Shown here one piece after another: positions 30,871-40,219 of a stretch of 51,411 bases of DNA. The first letter of the stretch is position 1. Each line of letters begins with the position of its first letter. The stretch comes from Scatosoma sp045654025. Its GTDB lineage: Bacteria > Bacillota > Clostridia > Christensenellales > Borkfalkiaceae. The stretch lies in assembly GCA_045654025.1 (NCBI GenBank), contig JAZOMO010000015.1, positions 1-51,411 on the forward strand, given 5' to 3'. The notes below the pieces were generated by a model that was not told the origin of the DNA, made no database searches, and saw only the letters and a list, made by a program, of their open reading frames with translations. The translations under genes and the position numbers were made by a program.

Positions 30871-33078
30871 TTATCGTTCCCACCAAGGCGCGTTCGCAAT
30901 CGGCGGCGCGCCTTTTTTTGGCGTAAAAACGGTGGGGAGAGTGATAATTGTGCCAAAATTCTGCTGGTAATATGCCTGCACGGCGTATTGATAAGCGGTG
31001 TTTGCCTCTAACGCATCGTCCACAAATTCCGTAAAACTTTCGCCGTCGTAAATCATTTCCTCTTTCCCGTTGGCTTTTTTATAGATTCGATAACGATAAT
31101 AATTCGGGGGCGTAGCCTCAAAGGTGATATAAACTTTCTTGTCTAAAAATGCAATCTTAGGGGTAGCAATTTTCGGGATAGAGAAACGGTCGGATTGTTC
31201 CTTTGGCGCATACCTGCCGTCGAATAATTCGTATTTAATTTCTGTGATAGGGGCGATTGAATCTGCTATCATCATTCGATGCTCTTGCTCTAAGGCGTGT
31301 CTATCGAGGGGGACGTCTTTAACGCCTATGGGTCGGTCAAAATTGTCTGGTAAAACGTCTTTATAAATTCCCTCTAAAATCGTGCAAGCGGCCTCGCAAG
31401 GTAAGCCGCCGCCCGTCGTGGCAACGGGGGAATTGTCGGCGTTCCCCAGCCATACGCCGACGGTATGACCGCTCGTATAGGCAACCGTATACGCATCGGT
31501 ATTTTTGTCGCCAACGCCTACTGTACCTGTCTTTGCAGCAACCTCAAAGGGCATGGGGCGCAACCGCTTTGCCGTTCCTTCTTTGACCGCAGAGCGCAGG
31601 GTATCCGTAATCAAGTAGGCGGTTTCAGGGGAAAAAACGGTGCGTTCCTTCTCCTCACGGCGGTAGATTGTCTGCCCGTTTTGGCGTATTTCACGGATAA
31701 AATGGCTTGGTGCATATCTTCCGTCGTTTGCAAATACCGTAAATCCGTCCATGAGCGAGAAAAAAGAATATCCGTATTCCATTCCGCCCAAAGCAACGGC
31801 AAGCGTCTGGTCGTTTTGCGGGATTTCTAATCCCATTTTTTGCGCGTATTCGTTGGCTTTTCCTACGGTTAAGCTGTTTAAGGTTTTGACGGCAGGGATA
31901 TTCAAGCTCTTGGCAATAGCGGTGCGCGCGCTGACGTAGCCGTGGTATTCGTTTCCGTAATTTTTCGGACAATAACCGCCAAAGTCTGTGCGTTCGTCCA
32001 AAATCTGGCTGGCAGGGGAGAGTAATCCTTCCTCAAAGGCAGGCGCGTAAACGATTAACGGCTTGATTAACGAGCCGGGGGAGCGTTTTATCATCGGCAC
32101 GGTGGAAAAGTACCCTTCTACGCCACGCGTTTCGTTGTTTACAACGATGCTGGTTTTATCGCTGTCAAGGCCCTTCGACGCTTCCTCTAATGCGGCTTGC
32201 GTTTTCGTATTCAAACAGGTGAACAGTTCAATCTTTCCGTTTGCTGTTGCGCCCAAATTTTCAAGGATTTGGTCCATTTCCTCAATCGCAAAATGGTTGT
32301 AGGTTCTTGCGTTTATTGTGGAATTAAGGGTGGGCAGGGGTGCGTTTAAGGCGCTTTTATACTCTTTTTCTGTCAGCGCGTTTTGCTCGAACATCAACCG
32401 CAAAACGACGTTGCGCCTCGCGAGTGATTTTTCAGGGTTTTTGAAAGGCGAATAATGGTTGGGCGCTTTGACTAAGGCGGCAAGCAGAGCGCTTTCCGAG
32501 GCGGTCAACTGCCCAGCCTCTTTGTTAAAATAAAACTCTGCGGCATCGGAAATGCCGTATCGGTTGTGCCCAAAATAAATGGTATTTAGATAGATTTCTA
32601 AGATTTCGTCCTTAGAGTATCGGCGCTCTAATTGCCGTGTCAGCTTAAATTCTTTCAGCTTTCTTCCGATGGTTTTCTCCAGGGTCAGGTGTGTGTTTTT
32701 AATCAGCTGCTGCGAGATGGTGGACGCGCCTTGCGAAAACCCGCCGCTTGTGATGTTTTTGAGGCTTGCGCGCCCGATGCCGATGAGGTCAAAGCCGTGG
32801 TGGGAATAAAACCGCTTGTCTTCCGTGCAGACGAATGCGGACGGCAAATGGGAGGGTAAGTCCTCTAATGCAACAACGCTCCGTTTTGAAAAGGAGAAAG
32901 AGGAGGGGACTTTTTCATTGTTTTGGTCGTAGATAACCACCTGCGTGTCGGGCAGTAATAGCTTGGTTTCATCCAGATTTACCTGTTTTGTCGCTATAAA
33001 AAAATACCCGCAAAAAGCAAGCGCAAAAGCCAAACCTGCGCATATCACCACGAGAAATATCTTTTTAACTACTTTCAT
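30871..33078 (-). CDS. Class A penicillin-binding protein (PBP1A type)
   Basis: A 735-residue bifunctional peptidoglycan synthase. An N-terminal membrane anchor (about residues 7-28) is followed by a GT51 glycosyltransferase domain with EDKRFYSHHGFD near 87 and GASTISQQLIKN, ERRYSKDEILEIYLN. The transpeptidase domain has SLIK in SPGSLIKPL near 333, SLN in AKSLNIP, and KTGT near 521. The last ~90 residues form an FN3-like domain (ATPPNYYRYRIYKKANGKEE, then TAYQYAVQAYYQQ). It acts outside the membrane, polymerising and cross-linking glycan. It is convergent with the amidohydrolase gene, 15 bp apart. Confidence 0.95.
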   Translation of the reverse strand: MKVVKKIFLVVICAGLAFALAFCGYFFIATKQVNLDETKLLLPDTQVVIYDQNNEKVPSSFSFSKRSVVALEDLPSHLPSAFVCTEDKRFYSHHGFDLIGIGRASLKNITSGGFSQGASTISQQLIKNTHLTLEKTIGRKLKEFKLTRQLERRYSKDEILEIYLNTIYFGHNRYGISDAAEFYFNKEAGQLTASESALLAALVKAPNHYSPFKNPEKSLARRNVVLRLMFEQNALTEKEYKSALNAPLPTLNSTINARTYNHFAIEEMDQILENLGATANGKIELFTCLNTKTQAALEEASKGLDSDKTSIVVNNETRGVEGYFSTVPMIKRSPGSLIKPLIVYAPAFEEGLLSPASQILDERTDFGGYCPKNYGNEYHGYVSARTAIAKSLNIPAVKTLNSLTVGKANEYAQKMGLEIPQNDQTLAVALGGMEYGYSFFSLMDGFTVFANDGRYAPSHFIREIRQNGQTIYRREEKERTVFSPETAYLITDTLRSAVKEGTAKRLRPMPFEVAAKTGTVGVGDKNTDAYTVAYTSGHTVGVWLGNADNSPVATTGGGLPCEAACTILEGIYKDVLPDNFDRPIGVKDVPLDRHALEQEHRMMIADSIAPITEIKYELFDGRYAPKEQSDRFSIPKIATPKIAFLDKKVYITFEATPPNYYRYRIYKKANGKEEMIYDGESFTEFVDDALEANTAYQYAVQAYYQQNFGTIITLPTVFTPKKGAPPIANAPWWER
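30885..30919 (+). terminator. Terminator of the amidohydrolase, inside the pbp gene
   Basis: AAGGCGCG (30885-30892) pairs with CGCGCCTT (30907-30914) followed by seven T. The sequence also encodes the last residues of the penicillin-binding protein on the other strand. Confidence 0.75.
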
Positions 33079-33086
33079 CAGTAGGC

Positions 33087-33115
33087 AGTATTTGTTTTTT
33101 TTACTTTTTTATGAA
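33087..33115 (-). promoter_or_regulatory. Weak promoter of the penicillin-binding protein
   Basis: On the minus strand TTCATA (33110-33115), 17-nt spacer, AATACT (33087-33092), each 4 of 6 to consensus. The ATG at 33078 lies 8 nt after the -10 box, which again suggests an almost leaderless mRNA. Confidence 0.4.
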
Positions 33116-33143
33116 GAAAAAGGCTGTTTTTTTTCTCAAAGAC

Positions 33144-33172
33144 TTGATAAAGTCTTTAAAAAAGAGTATAAT
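33144..33172 (+). promoter_or_regulatory. Promoter of the miaB-mutSL-miaA-ynbB operon
   Basis: TTGATA (33144-33149), 17-nt spacer, TATAAT (33167-33172). The start near 33179 leaves a leader of about 50 nt. Confidence 0.85.
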
Positions 33173-33228
33173 AGAAACAATACTGGAAGAGTGCGCCCAT
33201 TTCTTTCGTGGCGCTGGATAAGGAAACA

Positions 33229-34557
33229 ATGGACAAGAAATACAAGATTATCACCTATGGTTGCCAAATGAACCTGCACGAATCGGAAAAGATGGCAGGG
33301 ATGTTGCAAGAACTTGGTTATACCCCGACGGAAACGATTGAAGATGCAGATTTGATTTTGTTCAACACCTGCTGTATTCGAGAAAATGCGGAAAACCATG
33401 CGTTTGGGAACATAGGCGCATTAAAGCAAATGAAAAAGAAAAACCCTAACCTCATCATCGCCGTGGGCGGTTGTATGATGCAGGAGAAGGGCAAAGCGGA
33501 AACCTTGAAGGAAAAGTTCCCGTTTATCGACGTCATGTTCGGTACGCTGAATTTAGAGGAGCTTGGCGCGCTTATCAAAGAAAAGCTTGCAGGCAAAAAG
33601 CGTGTCGTTTGCATCCGTGAAAAGGAAGGGGAAATCGTCGAATACGACGGCGCGTACCGTACCAGCTATCCCAACGCTTGGGTGAACATTATGTACGGTT
33701 GTAACAACTTTTGCTCCTACTGCATCGTTCCCTACGTGCGTGGCAGGGAGCGTTCGAGAAAGCCTGAAAATATCGTTGCTGAGGTAAAGCGTTTGGTTGC
33801 CGAGGGGTACAAGGAAATTACCCTGCTTGGGCAGAACGTCAACTCCTACGGCACGGACGGTCTGGGGGTGAGCTTTGCGGAGCTTTTGGATATGGTTGCC
33901 TCTATCGAGGGCAAATTCCGTCTCAGATTTATGACCAGCCACCCCAAGGATTTCAACGAAGAGGTCGTAAAAGTGATGCAAAAGCATCGCAAAATCATGC
34001 GCCTCGTGCATTTGCCTGTGCAGAGCGGCTCGAACGATATTCTAAAAGCAATGAACCGTCGTTATACCCGTGAAAAATACCTTGCGGAGGTGGAAATGCT
34101 CCGCAGTTATTTCCCGGAGGCGGAGCTGACGACGGACATTATCGTCGGTTTCCCTGGGGAAACGGAAGAGGATTATCTGCTGACGGAGGACTTGGTGAAA
34201 AAGGCGGACTTTGCTTCGGCGTTCACCTTCGTCTATTCCAAACGCCAAGGCACGAAGGCTGCGGAGATGGAAAATCAAATTCCTGAAGACGTCCAAAAGG
34301 ATAGAATTATGCGCCTTGTGGAGTTGGTGAACTCCCTCACCCGCGCAAAGTCGGAAAAATATATCGGCAGAGAAGTGGAAATTCTTTGCGAGGGCTACGA
34401 CGAAAAGAAGGGTCTGTACCTTGGCCGTGACGAATACGGTCGTATGGGCTACTTTGCAAGCGAAAAGGACGAGGTAGGCAATTTCGTCCGCTTGAAGATT
34501 ACGAGGGCAAACGGCATTTCTCTGTACGGCGATTTACTTTCGTCGGAAAACGAATAA
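33229..34557 (+). CDS. miaB: tRNA-2-methylthio-N6-dimethylallyladenosine synthase
   Basis: MiaB (442 residues) is a radical-SAM methylthiotransferase that adds a methylthio group to i6A37 of tRNAs reading UNN codons. The N-terminal domain has the auxiliary-cluster cysteines in TYGCQMNLHESE, NTCCIRENAENHA and VGGCMMQ; the radical-SAM motif is CNNFCSYCIVPYVRGRERSR near residue 158; a TRAM domain closes the C-terminus. I prefer ATG 33229 with AAGGA just upstream (short spacing); GTG 33208 would add seven residues. It shares an operon with miaA, which makes its i6A substrate. Confidence 0.95.
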   Translation: MDKKYKIITYGCQMNLHESEKMAGMLQELGYTPTETIEDADLILFNTCCIRENAENHAFGNIGALKQMKKKNPNLIIAVGGCMMQEKGKAETLKEKFPFIDVMFGTLNLEELGALIKEKLAGKKRVVCIREKEGEIVEYDGAYRTSYPNAWVNIMYGCNNFCSYCIVPYVRGRERSRKPENIVAEVKRLVAEGYKEITLLGQNVNSYGTDGLGVSFAELLDMVASIEGKFRLRFMTSHPKDFNEEVVKVMQKHRKIMRLVHLPVQSGSNDILKAMNRRYTREKYLAEVEMLRSYFPEAELTTDIIVGFPGETEEDYLLTEDLVKKADFASAFTFVYSKRQGTKAAEMENQIPEDVQKDRIMRLVELVNSLTRAKSEKYIGREVEILCEGYDEKKGLYLGRDEYGRMGYFASEKDEVGNFVRLKITRANGISLYGDLLSSENE

Positions 34558-34570
34558 GGTAGGTGCGAAT

Positions 34571-37159
34571 ATGGCGCTTTCACAAATGATGCAACATTAT
34601 CTTTCCGTCAAGGAAAAATACCCTGATGCGGTGCTCTTTTACCGCCTTGGGGATTTTTACGAGATGTTTTTTGACGATGCAGTAAAGGTATCAAAGCTTT
34701 TAGATTTAACGCTTACGGGTCGTGATTGCGGCCTTGCAGAGCGCGCGCCGATGTGCGGCGTACCTTTCCACGCGGCGGATGCCTATATTGCAAAGCTGGT
34801 GGCGGCAGGCGAAAAGGTCGCTATCTGCGAACAGCTGACCGAGCCCAAGGCGGGAAAGGGGCTTGTCGAACGCGACGTTATCCGTGTCGTATCGGCAGGT
34901 ACGCTGATTGACGAGGGAATGCTTGACGAGAAAGTAAACAACTACATCGCTTGCGTGTACAAAGAGGACGACTATTGCTCCGTTGCCTGGACGGACATCA
35001 CGACGGGTGAATTTTGCGCGCAGGAATTTACGGGCGCAAAATCGGCAGAGGAGCTCATCGGACATTTATTAAAAATCGGTGCGGTGGAAATCATCTGCAA
35101 CGAAGAGGCTTTGCTTGCAACCAAAGGTTTTAAGGAAGTGCGCCACAACCTCTTGCCGCCGTTCTCCTGCTATTTGCCGTGGGCGTTTAACGTCAAGCAT
35201 GCAGAAAAGAACCTTTTGACGCAGTTTGGGGCGGTCTCCCTGGCGGCGTACGGAATTGCCGCAAAGGAAGGGGTTATTTCTGCGGCGGGCGCTCTTGTGG
35301 AGTATTTGCGCGAAACGCAAAAGCACGCCCTGACCAACTTGAACACAATCAAGCTCATCAATCGCGAACAGTTCATGGTTTTAGACAGCGTTGCCGTTCG
35401 CAATTTAGAGCTTGTCCGCAACAATGCGGAGAACAAGAAATACGGCTCGCTGCTTTGGGTGCTGGACAAGACGAAGACGGCGATGGGCGCAAGACTCTTG
35501 TATAATATGCTGCTCTCGCCCTTAAAGAGCGTAGACCAAATCGTCTACCGTCAGCAGGGCGTTGCCGAGCTTGTTAACGCCTCGGTCGCGCGCATGACGA
35601 TTGCGGATACCTTGCGCGAAGTCAAGGACGTGGAACGTCTTTCTGGTAAAATCTCTAACGGCAATTTCCTGCCGAGGGATTGCGTTGCGCTGGCATCGTC
35701 CTTGAATGCTTTGCCCACCTTAAAATTCCAACTCATCGGGTTCAATTCTGAGATTGTAAAGGACGTTTACGATGGGCTTTTGGACTTATCCGACCTTGCG
35801 GATCTGTTGTCTGCGGCGATCACACCCGAGCCGCCTGCCCTGATGAAGGACGGTGGATATATCCGCGCCGGGTATTGTAAGGAGCTGGACGAGCTTCGCG
35901 CTCTCACCCGCGATAGTCACCAGGTCATCTTGGATATGGAGGCTTCCGAACGGGAACGCACGGGCATCAAGACCTTAAAAATCGGCTATAACCGAGTGTT
36001 TGGCTATTACATTGAAATCAGCAATTCCCTGAAGGACAAAGCGCCCGCGGAATATATCCGTAAGCAGACTTTGACGACGGGCGAACGGTATATCACCGAG
36101 GAATTGAAAGTTTTAGAGGAGAAGATTTTAACGGGTAAGGAGCGTGCTTTGCGCTTAGAGGCAAAGCTATATGACGAACTACTGCGTGCCTTGTTTAACC
36201 GCATTGACGAATTGAAGCGTGTTTCCTCGTCGATTGCGTTGCTTGACTGTTTGGTTTCGTTTGCAACAGTTGCAAAGGAACGAAAATACGTCTGCCCCGT
36301 GATGAAAGAAGCAGGGTCGCAAATGTCTATTGTAGACGGCAGACATCCCGTCGTAGAGGCGGTATCGAAGGAACGCTTCGTGCCCAACGATACTCTGCTT
36401 GACAACCACGAAAACCGTTGCGCGATTATCACCGGCCCGAATATGGCGGGTAAGAGTACCTACATGAGACAGGTTGCCTTGATTGCCGTCATGGCACACA
36501 TTGGCTGTTTTGTGCCTGCAAAGTCGGCGGAAATCCACGTGATTGACCGTATCTTTACCCGTGTAGGCGCAAGCGATAACCTCATTTTTGACCAAAGTAC
36601 CTTTATGGTCGAGATGACGGAAGTGGCTACAATCCTTTTGAACGCCACCTCTGACAGCCTTTTGATTTTGGACGAGGTGGGCAGGGGTACCAGTACCTTT
36701 GACGGCTTGTCGATTGCTTGGGCGGTCATCGAATTCTTGGCAGAAAAGGTGCGCGCTAAAACATTGTTTGCCACCCATTATCACGAGCTGACACAGCTTG
36801 AAAACAGCATGGACGGCATCAAAAATTATAAAATCACCGTCCGTGAATTGAACGGCGCTGTTGTATTCTTGAGAAAGATTGCCAAGGGCGGCGCAAACAG
36901 AAGCTTTGGTATTGAAGTAGCCTCGCTTGCAGGCGTTCCCAAGGAAATCACGACGAGGGCGAAATCCATTTTGAAGGCGCTTGAAAAGAAGGACATTACG
37001 AAGGGTGGTGTCTTGGAAGTTGTCGAGGATGAGCCTGCCGTGCGTGAGCTTTGCGAGGTGGAAAAAATCTTGCAGGATACGGACGTCAACACTCTTTCGC
37101 CGATGCAGGCATTGCTACTGCTCAGCGACCTAAAGGAAAAAGTAAATTCGGAGAATTGA
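34571..37159 (+). CDS. mutS: DNA mismatch repair protein MutS
   Basis: MutS (862 residues, full length) recognises mismatched bases and starts repair with MutL. The mismatch-binding domain has FYRLGDFYEMFFDDA, including the Phe-x-Glu that probes the mismatch. The ATPase domain carries Walker A GPNMAGKSTYMRQ near residue 620, Walker B LLILDEVGRGTSTFDGLS and the TLFATHYHEL His switch. The final residues form the usual helix-turn-helix dimer region. It begins 13 bp after miaB and ends 1 bp before mutL. Confidence 0.97.
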   Translation: MALSQMMQHYLSVKEKYPDAVLFYRLGDFYEMFFDDAVKVSKLLDLTLTGRDCGLAERAPMCGVPFHAADAYIAKLVAAGEKVAICEQLTEPKAGKGLVERDVIRVVSAGTLIDEGMLDEKVNNYIACVYKEDDYCSVAWTDITTGEFCAQEFTGAKSAEELIGHLLKIGAVEIICNEEALLATKGFKEVRHNLLPPFSCYLPWAFNVKHAEKNLLTQFGAVSLAAYGIAAKEGVISAAGALVEYLRETQKHALTNLNTIKLINREQFMVLDSVAVRNLELVRNNAENKKYGSLLWVLDKTKTAMGARLLYNMLLSPLKSVDQIVYRQQGVAELVNASVARMTIADTLREVKDVERLSGKISNGNFLPRDCVALASSLNALPTLKFQLIGFNSEIVKDVYDGLLDLSDLADLLSAAITPEPPALMKDGGYIRAGYCKELDELRALTRDSHQVILDMEASERERTGIKTLKIGYNRVFGYYIEISNSLKDKAPAEYIRKQTLTTGERYITEELKVLEEKILTGKERALRLEAKLYDELLRALFNRIDELKRVSSSIALLDCLVSFATVAKERKYVCPVMKEAGSQMSIVDGRHPVVEAVSKERFVPNDTLLDNHENRCAIITGPNMAGKSTYMRQVALIAVMAHIGCFVPAKSAEIHVIDRIFTRVGASDNLIFDQSTFMVEMTEVATILLNATSDSLLILDEVGRGTSTFDGLSIAWAVIEFLAEKVRAKTLFATHYHELTQLENSMDGIKNYKITVRELNGAVVFLRKIAKGGANRSFGIEVASLAGVPKEITTRAKSILKALEKKDITKGGVLEVVEDEPAVRELCEVEKILQDTDVNTLSPMQALLLLSDLKEKVNSEN

Positions 37160-37160
37160 T

Positions 37161-39308
37161 ATGGCAAAAATCAATATATTGCCTGCTAAGGTATACAATC
37201 GAATTGCCGCTGGCGAAGTGGTGGACAGACCGTATTCCGTCGTGAAGGAACTGGTGGAAAACGCCATCGACGCAGGCTCCACGGAGATAGAAATCAGTAT
37301 CGAAAAGGGCGGCAAACAGTTAATTCGTGTCGTGGACAACGGCTGTGGGATTGCTCGTGACGACTTACAGTCTGCCTTTTTGCCGCACGCTACCAGTAAG
37401 ATTGCTAAGGCGGAGGATTTGGAAAATATCCTGACCTTAGGTTTTAGAGGTGAGGCGGTCGCTTCGATTGCATCGGTGTCCCGTATGACGATCACTTCAA
37501 AAACGGTAGACGGGGAATGTTATTCCCTGACCTCAAATGGGGGCGAGCTGGGGCAAATCATGCCGTCGTCTGGCGAGAATGGTACGGACGTTTCGGTGGA
37601 AACGCTCTTTTATAACACACCCGTTCGATATACCTTCTTGAAATCAGATAAGGGGGAGGAAACGGACATCACCAACGTCGTTTCAAGATTCATCTTGAAC
37701 CGTCCACACATTGCGTTTACCTACTATGTAGACGGCAAGAAGGTCTTGCAATCGTTTGGTGGTGGGGACGAAGAGGCAATCGTTGGCGTGTACGGTCCGT
37801 CCATTTTGCAAAACTGCTATGAAATTAACGCAGAACGGCACGGTATAAAATTGCGTGGTTATATCGGCAATCAGAACTTTTCAAAGCCGAATAAATCCTA
37901 TCAAAGCGTCTTTTTAAACGGCAGATACGTTGTCAACGCTACCGTTTCCGCGGCGATTTCCGGGGCGTATCAAAGCTATCTTATGAAACGTCAATATCCG
38001 TTCTACGTTCTGCATATTACCGTGCCTACGCAGATTGTGGACGTTAACGTACATCCCAACAAAATTGACGTTCGTTTTGCGGACAATCAGATGATTTACG
38101 GGTGTATTTACTCGGTTATTTCTGCGGTCTTGGACGGGCAATCGAGGGCGATGGAGTATATCGTTCCGTCCAAGTACACCATGCAGGTGGAAGAAAAACC
38201 TGTCAGTGAGGCGCTGTTGCCTACCCTTACGCCGGAAGAAGAAACGAGCGTCGAGGAAAAGACGGAGAGCGTTCTTCGTTGTCCTGAGGTAAGCTATAAG
38301 TCTACCTTGCTTGACGAAGAAAAGAAAACGTCTCCCGTCTTGTATCAGCTGGAAAAGAGTGAGGGCAAACAGCTGGATAGGGAAGCCTTGAAGAAAATCC
38401 CCGGGGTAGAATTGCCCTTTAGTGACGTCGATCCAGACGACGGGTACGTTCCTACCTACAAAAAGGAGGACATTCCCGAATACACGGGCGACCTGGTTAC
38501 TGAAGAGGAGCAACGCGCCAAAGGCTTGTTCCGTAAATGTGACAGGATTAAAGCGGCGCAGCAACTGCATAAGAAATTCCCCGACCTGTTCTTTGAACCG
38601 AACATTCTTCGGGTAGAGAGTCCCAACAAAACGGCGGAAGAAGCAAAGAAGGCAGAGGAAGCGGATATTTTCGAGGAGAATAAACGCTACTTAGAACAGC
38701 TGGAAAAAGAGCATCAAACCTATCGAATTGACGTTGATTCCTGCCGCTACGTAGGCAAGCTGTTCAATACCTATTTGATGTATGAAAGAAATGACGAGGT
38801 GTTGCTCATCGACCAGCACGCCGCGCACGAGCGCTTGATTTTTGACAAGTTGCGCGCCCAGATGGAGAATAAGGCAACCTCTTCTCAGCCGATGTTGTTG
38901 CCGCACGAATTGCGCCTGAATGCATTTGAAGCGACTTTCATTGAGGAACGCATCGAGGATATTCGCGCGATGGGCTTTACCATTGAAAGAAAAGAAAACA
39001 ACACCTTTGCGATTTCTGCAATTCCTCTTTTGTTGCAGGGGATGAAGGTAGATACGTTCTTCAATGAGATTTTGGGCGACGTCAGCGGTTTCCGTTCGAT
39101 TAAGTTGACCGAACTACTCCGTGATAAGCTGGCAATGGCGGCGTGCAAAGCGGCGGTAAAAGGCGGTATGGATATCACGCAGGCAGAAATTGACAAGTTG
39201 TTTGAGATGATGGACGGCAATATGGGCTTAAAATGCCCTCACGGCAGACCGGTAGTGACGAAAATCACTAAGACGGAGTTGGAAAAAATGTTTAAAAGGA
39301 AGCTGTAA
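37161..39308 (+). CDS. mutL: DNA mismatch repair protein MutL
   Basis: MutL (715 residues). GHKL ATPase motifs: IAAGEVVDRP, ELVENAIDAGST, VVDNGCGI and GFRGEAVASIASVS. After a long charged linker (about 340-500) comes the dimerisation/endonuclease domain: DQHAAHERLIFD near residue 551, ACKAAVKGG and CPHGRPVV, the zinc-binding set of nicking MutL proteins. In the DQHA(x)2E(x)4E motif the last Glu is Asp here, a conservative change. A nicking MutL fits a MutH-free bacterium. The stop codon overlaps the miaA start (TAATG). Confidence 0.96.
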   Translation: MAKINILPAKVYNRIAAGEVVDRPYSVVKELVENAIDAGSTEIEISIEKGGKQLIRVVDNGCGIARDDLQSAFLPHATSKIAKAEDLENILTLGFRGEAVASIASVSRMTITSKTVDGECYSLTSNGGELGQIMPSSGENGTDVSVETLFYNTPVRYTFLKSDKGEETDITNVVSRFILNRPHIAFTYYVDGKKVLQSFGGGDEEAIVGVYGPSILQNCYEINAERHGIKLRGYIGNQNFSKPNKSYQSVFLNGRYVVNATVSAAISGAYQSYLMKRQYPFYVLHITVPTQIVDVNVHPNKIDVRFADNQMIYGCIYSVISAVLDGQSRAMEYIVPSKYTMQVEEKPVSEALLPTLTPEEETSVEEKTESVLRCPEVSYKSTLLDEEKKTSPVLYQLEKSEGKQLDREALKKIPGVELPFSDVDPDDGYVPTYKKEDIPEYTGDLVTEEEQRAKGLFRKCDRIKAAQQLHKKFPDLFFEPNILRVESPNKTAEEAKKAEEADIFEENKRYLEQLEKEHQTYRIDVDSCRYVGKLFNTYLMYERNDEVLLIDQHAAHERLIFDKLRAQMENKATSSQPMLLPHELRLNAFEATFIEERIEDIRAMGFTIERKENNTFAISAIPLLLQGMKVDTFFNEILGDVSGFRSIKLTELLRDKLAMAACKAAVKGGMDITQAEIDKLFEMMDGNMGLKCPHGRPVVTKITKTELEKMFKRKL

Positions 39309-40219
39309 TGGCAAAGGTTTTGGTGATTTGCGGCTGTACGGCATCGGGGAAATCCTCCCTTGCCATCGAGTGCGCAAAACAACTGAATACAGAGATTGTT
39401 TCGGCGGATTCCATGCAGATTTATCGTGGTATGGACGTCGGCACGGCAAAGCCTACCCTTGCAGAAATGGAAGGGGTAAAGCATCATATGCTAGACGTTG
39501 CCGACCCCAAGCAGGCTTTTACCGTCAGTGACTATGAAAAGCTGGCTTTGCCTATTGTAGAGAGGTTGCTTTCCGAAGGGAAAGTACCTATCATCTGCGG
39601 TGGTACGGGGTTTTATATCAATGCGCTATTGTATAAAAGCCAGTTTGGCAACGCAGGGGCTGACCTGAAAATCCGCGCGGAGTTAGAGGCGTATTGCGAG
39701 GAACACGGCAAATCCGCATTGCATGCGTTATTGCAGGAAAAAGACCCAGAAAGTGCCCGTGTTTTGCACGAAAACGACGTAAAACGAGTGGTGCGAGCCT
39801 TAGAAATTTTCTTTGCGACGGGCAAGAAAAAATCTGAACAAAACGACGTGCCGACGCCTCGTTTTGATTTCGTGTGCGTGTCCATTGAGCACCCTCGTGA
39901 ACGACTGTATCAGCGTATCAACCAAAGGGTGGATATTATGAAACAGCAAGGCTTGTTGGACGAAGTGCAGGGCTTGCTTGCGCAGGGCTTAACGCTTGAA
40001 AACCAAAGCATGCAAGGCATCGGCTATAAGGAAGTTTTGCAGGGCATTGAAGAGGGCTGGTCTGAAACGGAGATTATGGAGCTTATCAAAAAGAACACTC
40101 GTAATTACGCAAAACGACAAATTACCTTTTTCAAGCGTATGCAAAACCACGTCGTTGTGCCTGCGGAAGAAGCAACGGCAGAGAATATTATAGAAAGATT
40201 TTTTAAGGAAACAATATGA
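39308..40219 (+). CDS. miaA: tRNA dimethylallyltransferase
   Basis: MiaA (303 residues) transfers a dimethylallyl group from DMAPP to A37 of tRNAs reading UNN codons; MiaB then thiomethylates the product. Motifs: P-loop GCTASGKSS, the DSMQIYRGMDVGTAKPT recognition segment, HHMLDV, CGGTGFYINALLY and a C-terminal region of tRNA contacts (NYAKRQITFFKR). The start overlaps the end of mutL and the stop overlaps the next start (ATGA), so translation is coupled at both ends. hfq normally follows miaA in Firmicutes; here it does not. Confidence 0.96.
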   Translation: MAKVLVICGCTASGKSSLAIECAKQLNTEIVSADSMQIYRGMDVGTAKPTLAEMEGVKHHMLDVADPKQAFTVSDYEKLALPIVERLLSEGKVPIICGGTGFYINALLYKSQFGNAGADLKIRAELEAYCEEHGKSALHALLQEKDPESARVLHENDVKRVVRALEIFFATGKKKSEQNDVPTPRFDFVCVSIEHPRERLYQRINQRVDIMKQQGLLDEVQGLLAQGLTLENQSMQGIGYKEVLQGIEEGWSETEIMELIKKNTRNYAKRQITFFKRMQNHVVVPAEEATAENIIERFFKETI

